A DNA stretch of 64,000 nucleotides, taken from assembly GCA_039793685.1 (NCBI GenBank), contig JBDRAL010000027.1, positions 74,659-138,658 of the forward strand. The letters run 5' to 3'. The translations under genes were made by a program, and so were the position numbers. This stretch comes from JAAFHI01 sp039793685. Its GTDB lineage: Bacteria > Acidobacteriota > Blastocatellia > Chloracidobacteriales > Chloracidobacteriaceae. Numbering within the stretch: the stretch's first letter is position 1; each line of letters opens with the position of its first letter. The notes under the pieces were generated by a model. It made no database searches. It was not told where the DNA came from and saw only the letters and a list, made by a program, of their open reading frames with translations. Of the stretch, positions 36,735 through 45,879 are shown piece after piece.

Positions 36735-37409
36735 TCATTCGTGAATGTAGGCCCAGTCGCCGATGCGTTCGACCCGGCCGCCCATGGCCGGTCGGTAGTT
36801 CCGGTCGGGGACGTAGATGATGAAATCAAAATTGGTGGCCACACCGGTATCGACCTTCAATGAAAAATATGTGGCCGGCTCCATTTTTTCAGGTTTGTAC
36901 AAATCGCGGCTATACATGAATTTTGGATAGGCAACCGCGCCGGTCGAGGGAATTTCCGGCAAATACTTCGGAACGAGCGCATCCAGTCTGTCGGGATAGC
37001 TTCCAGTGTCTTTTCGAAACCGTTCCAGTGCGGCGATGATCACATCGCCCCGTTTCTGAATTTTCCGGACGCCTTCCTTTCGGGGGTCGTAGCCTTTTCC
37101 CAAAATCAGATAGGGAATTCCCGTCAGGCTGATAAGCAGGCAGGCGACCGCCGTCACGAACCACCCGTCAAACTGCTTTTTTTCAGTCTTGTAGGCGGCA
37201 AGGACGAATCCCGCCAGAATCACTCCCGGCCAAAGCAGAAAAAGCAAAAAGGAGAAGTTCATCATCACGCTGACCGGGAGATGAAAGAAGCTCGGGAGCG
37301 AACTGTAGGGCAGGGCGTAACCGAACAGAACATACGATCCGGGATGAAAAAGAAGGGCCGCCGCAATGGCGGCAGCCCGGTTTCCCCAATGACCTTTTGA
37401 AGCGTCCAT
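36735..37409 (-). CDS. Hypothetical membrane protein with pseudopilin-like tail
   Basis: 224 residues. Three or four hydrophobic segments fill the first 115 residues. The rest is soluble and has a GspG-like stretch (IIAALERFRKDTGSYPDRLD, VPKYLPEIP) as found in type II secretion pseudopilins, followed by a region ending MGGRVERIGDWAYIHE. The start codon lies 4 bp after the stop of the truncated propionyl-CoA-synthase-like gene. Function unknown. Confidence 0.6.
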   Translation of the reverse strand: MDASKGHWGNRAAAIAAALLFHPGSYVLFGYALPYSSLPSFFHLPVSVMMNFSFLLFLLWPGVILAGFVLAAYKTEKKQFDGWFVTAVACLLISLTGIPYLILGKGYDPRKEGVRKIQKRGDVIIAALERFRKDTGSYPDRLDALVPKYLPEIPSTGAVAYPKFMYSRDLYKPEKMEPATYFSLKVDTGVATNFDFIIYVPDRNYRPAMGGRVERIGDWAYIHE

Positions 37410-37413
37410 CGGT

Positions 37414-40400
37414 TCATTCCCCGTTCCCGGCGGATTTTCTCAGCGACAGCATCCGCGGCAGGCGCTGCGTGCCGCCGTAGCCCGGAATCAGGTTCAGGCG
37501 GATTTCCGGCTGACCGAAAATCGCCGTCGGCTCGGCCACCGTGTAGTGGCAGGCCAACTGGAACTCGTTCCCGCCGCCGAGCGCTACGCCGTTGACCGCC
37601 GCGATGACCGGCTTGTTCATCTGCTCGATCTTGCTGAAGGCGAGGTGCGCGTTGTTCGGCAGCGGCAACGCTTCCTCGATGGTCTTGAAGTCGAGCAACT
37701 GCTTGACGTCCGCGCCCGCGACGAAGGATTTCGTCCCCTGACCGGTGAAAATTACCACTTTCACATCGTCGCGTCGCGCGAGGTGGTCGATGACGGTGAT
37801 GAGTTCGTCGAGCGACCGTTCGTTGAGCGCGTTGACCGGCGCGTTGGTGATGGTCGCCACCGCGATGCGCTGCGCGGGAGTCGTTTCCGTCGGCTTCACC
37901 ACGTCGAAATACTGCACCCGGACGTAGCGATAGGTTTCAAAAACGCGGGTTTCTTCGAGCAGCTTCGTCTTTTCGCGCCACGTTTTAATCTTGGCGGCGA
38001 TTTCCGTGAGCGATTCGGGATTTTTGAGCGCCGACGTGTCGCCGATCGATTCCTCGAACAGCAGATTCTTCAAGAACCGCCGCATGTACTTCCCGCTGCG
38101 CGTTTCGGGGAACGCCTTGACCTCAATGTAATCCGACGGAACCGCCGTGAGGCCCTTTTCCTGCCGTACGAGATCGGAAAGGCGCCGTTCGTCGTCCACC
38201 GTGAGCTTGCGCTCGTCGGGCGTGAGGATGAACGCCACCGGCGTCTGGCCTTTTTCGCGGTGCGGCGCGCCGATGACGATCACGTTGCCGACGACCGAGT
38301 TCGGGTTGACCTGCTTGTCGCGCAGCAGCGCGCCCTCGATTTCCTCGGTCCCGATGCGGTGACCGCTGACGTTGATGACGTCGTCGGAACGTCCGTGGAG
38401 ACTGAAGCCGCCGTTTTCATACTTCCGGGCGAAATCCCCCTGTGTGTACGCAAACGTGCCGCCCCACTTCGTCCAGTAGGTCGAAGCATAGCGCTCGTCG
38501 TCGCCCTTCCATTCCTTCGGCGCGGAAAAGACTTCGATTCCCTGATCCCCGACACCTGACACCTGAAACCTTTCAAGGTCGCCCCAGATCGTCCGGGCGA
38601 GATAGGGATAGGGCGCGGTGATGACGATTTCGCCCTTTTCTTCTTCCTCCGCCGGGCGGTGCTTCGTGACGAGGCCGTTTTCAGCCGTTTCCTCGGCTAC
38701 CCACACGTCGCCGAGAACCCACGGCAGCGGGTAGGTGTGCGCGTCGGCGTGGAGCGGAAAGTCGCCGTTGCCGAAAAAGTGCGTCCAGACGATGCCGCCG
38801 TGTTCGGTCGCCCAGTAGGAATTGATGTAGGTCGGGCAGAGCAGGTCCATCGCGAACTGCTGCACCGCCGGCGAGGTCGGCTCGGCGCAGAAGGTCCCGA
38901 CGTGCAGCGTCGAACGGTCGTATTCCTCGACGTCGGCCTGATTCTGCCGGTCGGTCATGATCGCTTTCAAAAAGGTCGAACCGGCTTTGAAGATGTTGAC
39001 CTTGTAGCGTTCGATAATCGACGCGAAGCGGCCCGCGTTGGGAAAGACCGGCGCGCCCTCGGCGATGACGCTCGTCGTGCGGGTCGTCAGCGAGGCCGAA
39101 ATGAGATAGCTCTGGCCGGTAATCCAGCCCGGATCGGCGATGACGTACATCACGTCGCCCGCCTGCGCGTTGAACGCCACCTTCATCGTGTGGGCGATGC
39201 CCGAGACATAGCCGCCGTGGACGTGAACGACGCCCTTCGGCTTGCCGGTGCTGCCCGAGGTGTAGATGAAGAAGAGCGGATATTCGGCGTCCACCGGCAC
39301 GGGGCGCGAGTGGGCGTAAAGCGTCTTCACGAAATCGGCGGTCGGCAGCGCAAGCAGCGCGTCTTCGTCGGAAACGTCGAAACCGGACGATTTCGCCGTC
39401 GCGAGCAGTTCCGCCGTGACTTCCGAAATTACCTCGCCCGCCCAGCGGTCGCGGTCGCGCCAGGTGATGTCCTGGCCCGTGTGCTTGACGACGAGGACGG
39501 CGTCCACGCGGGGCGGGGTGGCGACGAGCGCCTTCGCGATGGCCGTGCGAATGGTGGATTTCGCCTTCGACGACAGCGGACGAAGCTGCGCGATGGCCGC
39601 GCCGACGCCGCGCATCACGTCGGCGCGCTCGACGGTGATGTCGCCGCCGATGGTTTCCTGAACCGTGTTGCAGATGATGTCGATGACGGTGTGGTGGAAA
39701 TCCTCGCCGGACCATCCGAAGGTGGATTTATCCGTAATCGTTTCAATCGTGTCGCGGACGATTTCCAGCGCGACTTCGACCGACAGGTAATCGTCGAGCG
39801 CCTTGTCGGTATAGACCTCCTTGTAGGGCACGACCTGCGCGTTGCGATAACTGCCGTCGGAGGTGATGACGACCCGCGCGCCCGAATTGTGGATGCGGTC
39901 GCTCAGGGTTTTCGCCGAAAAGCCGCCGAAAACCGGCGTGTAGATGATGCCGAGCCGCTTCGCCGCTTCCGTGAAGTAGATCTGCTCCATGATGTTCGGC
40001 AGGTTGATCGCGATGCGGTCGCCGGTTTTCAGGCCGAGCTTTTGCAGCGCCATCGCCGCCTTGACCGTTTCGAGAAGCAGTTTTTTGCGCGAAACGGCAA
40101 ACGACACGACCGGACCGCCGCGTCCGTCGTTGAGCGACTGGTCCCAGCGGTCGCCTTCGAAAAAGAACGCCGTTTCGTCGCCGTGTCCGGCGAGAACGTG
40201 GCGGTCCACCTCGTTGAAGCAGGCGTTGGTCACGCCGCCCGAGAACCAGCGGTAAATCGGGGCCTCGGAATCGTCGAAGGCGGTTGTCCAGGGGGCGAAA
40301 TCGGCGGGCAGGTCGATGGCTTTGGCTTCGCCGGTGGAGAAATCGAAACCGCTCCAGCCGGAGCCGTCGAAAGTGATCCACGCGCCCGATTCCGGGTGCA

Positions 40401-40542
40401 GCCAGTGGATTTCGCGTTTCGCGATGTCGCCGTGGAACGCGCCGGGGTTGGTCCGGCAGGCTTCGCGCTGTTGATTCCAGTCGGTCGCGGTGCGAACCGG
40501 GTTGACTATCCGCCGTCCGGCGGCGCTCGATGTAAAGGTCAT
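37414..40542 (-). CDS. Propionyl-CoA-synthase-like fusion (acyl-CoA synthetase + crotonase), C-terminally truncated
   Basis: 1042 residues from ATG 40542. The acyl-CoA synthetase part (about 1-830) has YTSGSTGKPKGVVHVHGG, the TEHGG motif, and GRSDDVINVSGHRIGTEEIE with the acylated Lys in TRSGKYMRR. A helical insertion (DITVERADVMRGVGAAIAQL) precedes the first of these, as in 3-hydroxypropionyl-CoA synthetase domains. A crotonase domain follows (VNGVALGGGNEFQLACHYTV, NLIPGYGGTQRLPRML). The protein stops there, before the crotonase C-terminal helices and without the enoyl-CoA reductase of full-length propionyl-CoA synthase. It would ligate CoA to 3-hydroxypropionate or a similar acid. Hydratase activity is doubtful. 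An upstream palindrome may be its operator. Confidence 0.75.
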   Translation of the reverse strand: MTFTSSAAGRRIVNPVRTATDWNQQREACRTNPGAFHGDIAKREIHWLHPESGAWITFDGSGWSGFDFSTGEAKAIDLPADFAPWTTAFDDSEAPIYRWFSGGVTNACFNEVDRHVLAGHGDETAFFFEGDRWDQSLNDGRGGPVVSFAVSRKKLLLETVKAAMALQKLGLKTGDRIAINLPNIMEQIYFTEAAKRLGIIYTPVFGGFSAKTLSDRIHNSGARVVITSDGSYRNAQVVPYKEVYTDKALDDYLSVEVALEIVRDTIETITDKSTFGWSGEDFHHTVIDIICNTVQETIGGDITVERADVMRGVGAAIAQLRPLSSKAKSTIRTAIAKALVATPPRVDAVLVVKHTGQDITWRDRDRWAGEVISEVTAELLATAKSSGFDVSDEDALLALPTADFVKTLYAHSRPVPVDAEYPLFFIYTSGSTGKPKGVVHVHGGYVSGIAHTMKVAFNAQAGDVMYVIADPGWITGQSYLISASLTTRTTSVIAEGAPVFPNAGRFASIIERYKVNIFKAGSTFLKAIMTDRQNQADVEEYDRSTLHVGTFCAEPTSPAVQQFAMDLLCPTYINSYWATEHGGIVWTHFFGNGDFPLHADAHTYPLPWVLGDVWVAEETAENGLVTKHRPAEEEEKGEIVITAPYPYLARTIWGDLERFQVSGVGDQGIEVFSAPKEWKGDDERYASTYWTKWGGTFAYTQGDFARKYENGGFSLHGRSDDVINVSGHRIGTEEIEGALLRDKQVNPNSVVGNVIVIGAPHREKGQTPVAFILTPDERKLTVDDERRLSDLVRQEKGLTAVPSDYIEVKAFPETRSGKYMRRFLKNLLFEESIGDTSALKNPESLTEIAAKIKTWREKTKLLEETRVFETYRYVRVQYFDVVKPTETTPAQRIAVATITNAPVNALNERSLDELITVIDHLARRDDVKVVIFTGQGTKSFVAGADVKQLLDFKTIEEALPLPNNAHLAFSKIEQMNKPVIAAVNGVALGGGNEFQLACHYTVAEPTAIFGQPEIRLNLIPGYGGTQRLPRMLSLRKSAGNGE

Positions 40543-40780
40543 GGCAGTCCGTCGAGAGACAATCAGAAGATGAGTGCGACGCGAGACGGTCGCGATTCGG
40601 CGTTTCCGGTGGGGAAAGTCGGAGAAGGTCGTGGGGCGCGGGAAAGGAATTTCCAAGGTCCTACCCGCAACGTACAAAATTAAGCCCGACCCTCGAAACT
40701 CGATTTTTCTCCGAACCGGTTTCCGGTGGTTTCAGGCGGCACGGCGTCGAAAGGGCGTGACGGCGGACCGTCTTTCGGGG

Positions 40781-40800
40781 AACTGAATGGTCATTCAGTT
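40781..40800. promoter_or_regulatory. Operator-like palindrome
   Basis: Perfect 9-bp arms AACTGAATG and CATTCAGTT flank GT, the TGAATG-NN-CATTCA form common for TetR/FadR-type repressors of acyl-CoA metabolism. It lies 239 bp from the acyl-CoA synthetase start and 94 bp from the divergent sensor kinase start. The rest of the 351-bp gap (40543-40893) shows no gene. Confidence 0.5.
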
Positions 40801-40893
40801 TGTACCATGCCTGTCTCCGTTTGGCACGGCTGTATGCTACCGTTCGTTTCTCAACATTCTTTTATAAAAAACTTTCTCTGAGCCGTCGGCGCG

Positions 40894-43800
40894 ATGTTTC
40901 CGAAACCGGTTTTCATTCTGGCGACCCTTCTGGTGACGTGGCTGGCGGTGTGTCCGCCGGTCCGGGCGGCGGTGGGCGAGGCCGGGCGACCGGTGATTTT
41001 CCACCGGCTCGGACCGGAGCGTGGGCTGTCGCAAAGCACCGCGCAGGCCATCGCGCAGGACGGCGACGGCTTTCTCTGGATCGGCACGCAGGACGGTTTG
41101 AACCGCTTCGACGGCTTGAATGTTACGGTTTTCCGGCACGATCCGGCCCGCGCCGACAGTCTGAGCGGAAATTATGTGCAGGCTTTGTGCGCCGACCGTG
41201 ACGGGACGCTCTGGGTCGGCACGGTCGAGGGTTTGAACCGCTACGACCATTCGACCGGAACTTTTACCCGTTTTCTTCACGACGAGCGAAACCCGGCGAG
41301 CCTCGCCGACAATCGCGTTCGGGTGCTGTTCACCGACCGGGCCGGAACGCTCTGGGTCGGCGGCCCGGCGGGCGCGGACCGCTTCGACGGCAACGGTTTT
41401 ACCCACTTCCGGCGCGATCCGGCGCGGGCCGACAGTCTGGGCGACAACCGGATCATCTCGTTTTTTGAGGATAAAGCCGGGGCGTTCTGGCTCGGTACGG
41501 GCAAGGGCATCACCCGACTTGATCGAAAGACCGGCGCTTGTACCAATTTCGAAATCGCCCCGGTGTTTTCGATGGGCGAGGACCGCGCCGGGGCGTTCTG
41601 GCTCGCCAGTAATGAAGGATTTTTCAAATTCGACCGGGAAAAAGGCGCGGCGACGAAAATTTCGATTCCGGAAGCGCAAGACTTCCGCGCGCTTGACGCC
41701 GATCCCGACGGGACGCTCTGGCTCGGCACCTGGGGGCAGGGGCTTTTCAACTTCAATCCCGCGACCGGGGCCGTGCGCCGCTTCGTCAACCGGCCACGCC
41801 AGCCCGATTCGCTCGCCCACGATTTCATCTGGCGGCTTTTTCGCGACCGGGCGGGCGCGTTGTGGGCCGGGACCGATTTCGGCGGGCTGTGTCGGGTGGA
41901 AATCGGAAAATTCATCGTCACCGGACACGACGACCAGCGCCCGGACAGCCTCAACGACGACGTGGTGTGGTCGTTCGCCGAAGATCGCTCCGGCGCGCTC
42001 TGGGTCGGGACCAACCGCGGCCTGAATCGCCGCGACCCGTCGACCGGCGCGTTCGAACGTTTCGAGCCGTCTTCAAAACCCGGCAGCCTGAGTCACAACA
42101 TCGTCGGCGCGCTGCTCGTCGCCCGCGACGGAACGCTCTGGGCCGGCACCGAGGAAGGCGGGGTGAACCGCTTCGATCCGGCGACGAAAACGTTTCAAAC
42201 CTTTCGCCACGACCTGAACCGGGTCGAAAGTTTAAGCAATGACTGGGTTCATGCGCTCACGGAAGCGCCCGACGGTTCAATCTGGGTCGGCACGCACCGG
42301 GGCGTGAACCGCCTCGACCCGCGCACCGGCGTCATCACGCGCTTTCTGGCGACGAAGGATCGCCCCGACGCACTTTCAAACGATGTGGCGTGGTCGATTC
42401 TGGCCGATCCGTCGGGTGAAATCTGGGTCGGGACGGAAGGCGGGCTGAACCGGCTCGACCCGGCGACGGGCAAGTGCGTCCGGTACGTTTGCAATCCGGC
42501 CCGGCCCGACACGCTCAGTCACGACCGGGTGTACTGGTTGTTCAGTGACCGGCAACGGCGGCTCTGGGTCGGGACGATGGCCGGTGTCAACCGGTTCATT
42601 CCCGAATCGGGCACGTTCGAACGCTTCACGTCCGCGAACGGGCTGCCCAACGACGTCATCAGCGGCATCGTCGAGGACGAAGCGGGCCGGCTCTGGATCG
42701 GCACGAACAACGGCCTGTGCCGGTTCGATCCCGAAAGAAAGACGTTTCGGACCTTCGACGTACGCGACGGCCTGCCGGTGAATGAATTTTCAACCGCCGC
42801 CTGTCTGCGCGACGCGGGTGGACGGCTGCATTTCGGCACGGTGCGCGGGTTCGTGTCGTTCGCGCCCGGCGACATCCGCGACAATCCCTATGTCCCACCG
42901 GTGGTGCTGACCAGTTTCAAGGTTTTCGAAAAACCGGTCGCGGGGTTCACCGGGCTTGCGGTCGCGCCGCTTGGCTATCGCGAAAACTTCTTTTCATTTG
43001 AATTCGCCGCATTGAACTTCATCGGCGCGGAGAAAAACGAGTACGCCTACAAACTCGATGGTTTCGACCCGGACTGGATTCGCTGCGGCACGCGGCGCTA
43101 TGCCAGTTACACGAACCTCGACCCCGGCGAATATACGTTGCGGGTGAAGGCGGCCAACAACGACGGCGTCTGGAACGACACCGGCGTCAGTTTGAAGATT
43201 CGCGTCCTGCCGCCGCCGTGGCGGACGTGGTGGGCCTATTGTCTTTACGGACTGGCGCTCTGCGGCATGGGCTTCGGACTGTACCGATTTCAACTCAACC
43301 GATTGCGGACGCGCGCCAAAATCCGCGAAATCGCGCTTCAGGCGCAGGCGGCGGAGGCCGACCGCGAGGCCGCGCAGGCAAAGGCGGAAGCGGCCCAGTT
43401 GCGCGCCGAACTCGCCGACCGGCTGGCCGCGCAAAACGAAGAACTGGCTTCGAAAAACGCCGAACTCAATCACAAGAACGCCGAACTCGAAGCCTCGCAG
43501 CGGCAGGCCGACCGGATTTTCTCGGCGCTCGCCGAGGCGCTGCCCGGCACGACGCTCGACGGGAAGTACCGGCTGGATGAAAAAATCGGCGCGGGCGGTT
43601 TCGGCGCGGTCTTTCGGGCGACGCATCTGTCGCTCGACCGGCCCATCGCGGTGAAGGTGTTCCGTCCGGTGTCAGGCAACGACAGCGCGGGCGCGCTCGA
43701 ACGTTTTAAGCGCGAGGGCATTTCGGTTTCCCGGCTGAGTCATCCGAACATCGTCAATGTGATGGACTCCGGCGTTTCGCAGGAAGGCATCGCCTATCTG

Positions 43801-44583
43801 GTGATGGAACTGCTGACCGGCATCCCGCTGACCGCCGAACTTCATCAACGGGGCCGCCTGTCGCTCGCGCGGTGCGGGGAAATCGTACTGCCGGTCTGCG
43901 CGGCGCTGGCCGAGGCGCACCGGCAAGGCATCATTCATCGCGACATCAAGCCGGACAACGTTTTTCTCAACCGGACACCCGCCGGGGAAGTGGTGAAAGT
44001 CGTGGATTTCGGCATCGCCAAGCTCGTCGGCGAGGAAACCGCTCAGGACCAGTTGACGGCGACGGGCGTGATTGTCGGGACGCCGATCTACGTCGCGCCG
44101 GAGCGGGTGGCGAGTCAGAGCTACGACGGGAAGGCCGATGTCTACAGCCTGGGCGTGATGTTTTACGAAATGCTGACCGGGCGTCCGCCGTTTCTGCCGA
44201 CGGGCGGAAACGTGGTGAGCGTGTTTCTCGCGCACATGCACGAGCGCCCGCCGCGTCCGGGCGACTTCGCGCCCGATCTGCCGCCGGAAATCGAGGAAAT
44301 CGTTTTAAACGTACTGGAAAAGGACCCGAACGCCCGACCCGACGCGGCGACCTTCGCGGAACGTCTCGGGACGGCGCTAAAGCAGTGCGGCGCGACCGCC
44401 GAGACCGCCGACGGCAGAGGGACGAACGAACATGTCGTCCGGGCCACGCTCGCGCTGGGCGCGGAACGCTTTGAAACCGACGGAAAAACGCTCGACGCGG
44501 ACCTCAACACGCTGGCGGTCGGGACGCCGTCGGAAAAAAGCGAGGCGGCGACGTTGATCGTCCCGCCGACCATGGAGCAGTAG
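40894..44583 (+). CDS. Two-component-type beta-propeller sensor fused to a Ser/Thr protein kinase
   Basis: 1229 residues. Signal peptide (FILATLLVTWLAVCPPVRA). Residues about 35-680 hold roughly fourteen Reg_prop repeats of the form DRDGTLWVGTVEGLNRYD, folding as two seven-bladed propellers outside the membrane. Then a Y_Y_Y domain (YAYKLDGFDPDWIRCGTRRY, EYTLRVKAANNDG), one transmembrane helix (YCLYGLALCGMGFGLYRF), an Ala/Glu-rich coiled coil, and a complete kinase (IGAGGFGAVFRA, AVKVF, IIHRDIKPDN, VVDFGIAKL, GTPIYVAPE). In Bacteroidetes the same front end is joined to a histidine kinase and senses oligosaccharides. Here output is Ser/Thr phosphorylation. Ligand unknown. Confidence 0.93.
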   Translation: MFPKPVFILATLLVTWLAVCPPVRAAVGEAGRPVIFHRLGPERGLSQSTAQAIAQDGDGFLWIGTQDGLNRFDGLNVTVFRHDPARADSLSGNYVQALCADRDGTLWVGTVEGLNRYDHSTGTFTRFLHDERNPASLADNRVRVLFTDRAGTLWVGGPAGADRFDGNGFTHFRRDPARADSLGDNRIISFFEDKAGAFWLGTGKGITRLDRKTGACTNFEIAPVFSMGEDRAGAFWLASNEGFFKFDREKGAATKISIPEAQDFRALDADPDGTLWLGTWGQGLFNFNPATGAVRRFVNRPRQPDSLAHDFIWRLFRDRAGALWAGTDFGGLCRVEIGKFIVTGHDDQRPDSLNDDVVWSFAEDRSGALWVGTNRGLNRRDPSTGAFERFEPSSKPGSLSHNIVGALLVARDGTLWAGTEEGGVNRFDPATKTFQTFRHDLNRVESLSNDWVHALTEAPDGSIWVGTHRGVNRLDPRTGVITRFLATKDRPDALSNDVAWSILADPSGEIWVGTEGGLNRLDPATGKCVRYVCNPARPDTLSHDRVYWLFSDRQRRLWVGTMAGVNRFIPESGTFERFTSANGLPNDVISGIVEDEAGRLWIGTNNGLCRFDPERKTFRTFDVRDGLPVNEFSTAACLRDAGGRLHFGTVRGFVSFAPGDIRDNPYVPPVVLTSFKVFEKPVAGFTGLAVAPLGYRENFFSFEFAALNFIGAEKNEYAYKLDGFDPDWIRCGTRRYASYTNLDPGEYTLRVKAANNDGVWNDTGVSLKIRVLPPPWRTWWAYCLYGLALCGMGFGLYRFQLNRLRTRAKIREIALQAQAAEADREAAQAKAEAAQLRAELADRLAAQNEELASKNAELNHKNAELEASQRQADRIFSALAEALPGTTLDGKYRLDEKIGAGGFGAVFRATHLSLDRPIAVKVFRPVSGNDSAGALERFKREGISVSRLSHPNIVNVMDSGVSQEGIAYLVMELLTGIPLTAELHQRGRLSLARCGEIVLPVCAALAEAHRQGIIHRDIKPDNVFLNRTPAGEVVKVVDFGIAKLVGEETAQDQLTATGVIVGTPIYVAPERVASQSYDGKADVYSLGVMFYEMLTGRPPFLPTGGNVVSVFLAHMHERPPRPGDFAPDLPPEIEEIVLNVLEKDPNARPDAATFAERLGTALKQCGATAETADGRGTNEHVVRATLALGAERFETDGKTLDADLNTLAVGTPSEKSEAATLIVPPTMEQ

Positions 44584-44613
44584 TCCGTCATCGCCGTTTC
44601 GGCTTGGCCCCCA

Positions 44614-44708
44614 GTTCAACGCCAATCCAGCGGAGAAGACAACCGGGAATTCACATTGCTCGACAACCGCCTCGTCCGGTTTTGCCGCCGGCGGCTTTGG
44701 CGTTGATT
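44614..44708 (-). other. Possible attC-like site after Imm10
   Basis: On the minus strand a 95-bp imperfect hairpin ends in GTTGAAC, which fits the GTTRRRY core, and begins AATCAAC. The outer 10-bp arms TCAACGCCAA and TTGGCGTTGA are perfect and an AACCGG/CCGGTT pair lies inside. The position just after the Imm10 stop is right for a cassette site, but the 5' core is a poor match. Confidence 0.35.
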
Positions 44709-44749
44709 TCAGGATTGGCGATTCATCGGCAACACTTCACGCTTCGATT

Positions 44750-45163
44750 TCAATCGCGACTGGGCAATCCATCAGTCGAATCTTGGTAGTAAGCATAACC
44801 AGTGAAGGTTTCCCTCAACGCGGACCGGAGTTGTTGGAACTCCCCATTGCTAAGATTGAATGTTACTTCGATTCGTCCGTCATTTTGCATTTCCCGTGCC
44901 GCTTCGGCGTCCATCTGAACGCGGACGCTATTGCGATGAAGAGAGAATTCAAGGATATGTCCGTACCATGACCATCCTTGGCCGCAGTACTCGATATAGG
45001 GTTGGTTCATACCGAAACGTATGTCTTCCTCCGAGTGTTTCTCACTGTGCTGAAGCATCAAGTAACAGTCCTCTTCTTCGGAGGATGGTGCGCCGAGGGC
45101 GGTGATTAGGACACCGTTCTCTCGGAATGCGGCGAACTCGGTTGCAACAAAGCCGACTGGCAT
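44750..45163 (-). CDS. Imm10-family immunity-like protein
   Basis: 137 residues. The pattern EEDCYLMLQHSEKHSEEDIR, YIEYCGQGWSWYGHI, then a strand-rich VTFNLSNGEFQQLRSALRET matches Imm10 proteins (PF15588), which are predicted immunity proteins of polymorphic toxin systems. No toxin is adjacent. It is preceded on its strand by AACGTTAGGC, an attC-like 3' end, 17 bp before the ATG, so it may be a mobile cassette gene. Moderate GC. Confidence 0.7.
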   Translation of the reverse strand: MPVGFVATEFAAFRENGVLITALGAPSSEEEDCYLMLQHSEKHSEEDIRFGMNQPYIEYCGQGWSWYGHILEFSLHRNSVRVQMDAEAAREMQNDGRIEVTFNLSNGEFQQLRSALRETFTGYAYYQDSTDGLPSRD

Positions 45164-45177
45164 AATCGTTCTTTCGG

Positions 45178-45248
45178 GGCCTAACGTTAAATCAAGCGAG
45201 ATGCACGGAGATTGGCCAAAATGGATTACCGGATCATCAGTTTTAGTT
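45178..45248 (-). other. Degenerate attC-like site before Imm10
   Basis: The cassette-oriented 3' end reads CTTGATTTAACGTTAGGC and has a perfect GTTAGGC core (45178-45184), but the partner core at the far end (CTAAAAC) is poor. It separates the CPCC gene from Imm10. Confidence 0.35.
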
Positions 45249-45334
45249 TGGTAGGTTTTGGCTTCGGGGGGCGTCCGACGTTGAGATTCACTGGCGGTCG
45301 CGGGAGCTTGCGATAAAAAGAAGTGTTTGGTGGG

Positions 45335-45592
45335 CTATCGTTCGCTTTGGTGTGGATCGCGAACAAATGGCAGGTCCCAGCGTTGCGATGCGCCGAATTC
45401 GCGGTAGTTGGCCCTGCCCTGAGTAAGGCTTATTTCCCCATTGGGGCCTCCGAGAACTTCATCCGCGTTCTCGTCGTCCTGGCCGTCGTCTTCCCAGAAA
45501 CAGACGGGGCAAATCTCGAAGCCGCCGCGTTCCCTGAGTGTCTTCAACCCGCAGCACGGACAGCGAAGCGGGAGTTCAGCGATTTGTCTCAT
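45335..45592 (-). CDS. CPCC-type cysteine-rich small protein
   Basis: 85 residues with two CxxC pairs, RCPCCG (near 10) and ICPVCFWEDDGQDD (near 28), then GPNGEISLTQGRANYREFG and a polar tail. This is the CPCC family (PF14206), a zinc-ribbon-like protein often found near toxin-immunity genes and in integron cassettes. Molecular role unknown. The 287 bp upstream (45593-45879) contain only a weak hairpin near 45655-45695. Confidence 0.82.
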   Translation of the reverse strand: MRQIAELPLRCPCCGLKTLRERGGFEICPVCFWEDDGQDDENADEVLGGPNGEISLTQGRANYREFGASQRWDLPFVRDPHQSER

Positions 45593-45879
45593 CGGATGTC
45601 TGCCTCAATCGGTCCACGGAAGGTTTGGGACATTCAAGGTTGGTCTGAACTCATCGCCTATGTGGCGAGATGAAAATGGCCGTTCAATTATGGCACGGCT
45701 GATGGTCCGCGGGATAAAGGCTTTCTTCTCGCATCAGGGCCATTCAATCCTCCCATCCCTTCCGGATTTTATGGGATGAACTCATCGAACCGGCCTGAAA
45801 ACCCGCAACCGGGTGTCCGCAAATAGCCCCCGATGATGCGAGTCTTCGAGCGAATCGGGGGGAATCGGGGCGGTTTCAT

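Noticed and set aside
45650..45700. attC site upstream of the CPCC gene
   Set aside because: A TGAAC/GTTCA hairpin exists but it is about 45 bp and neither end fits RYYYAAC or GTTRRRY.
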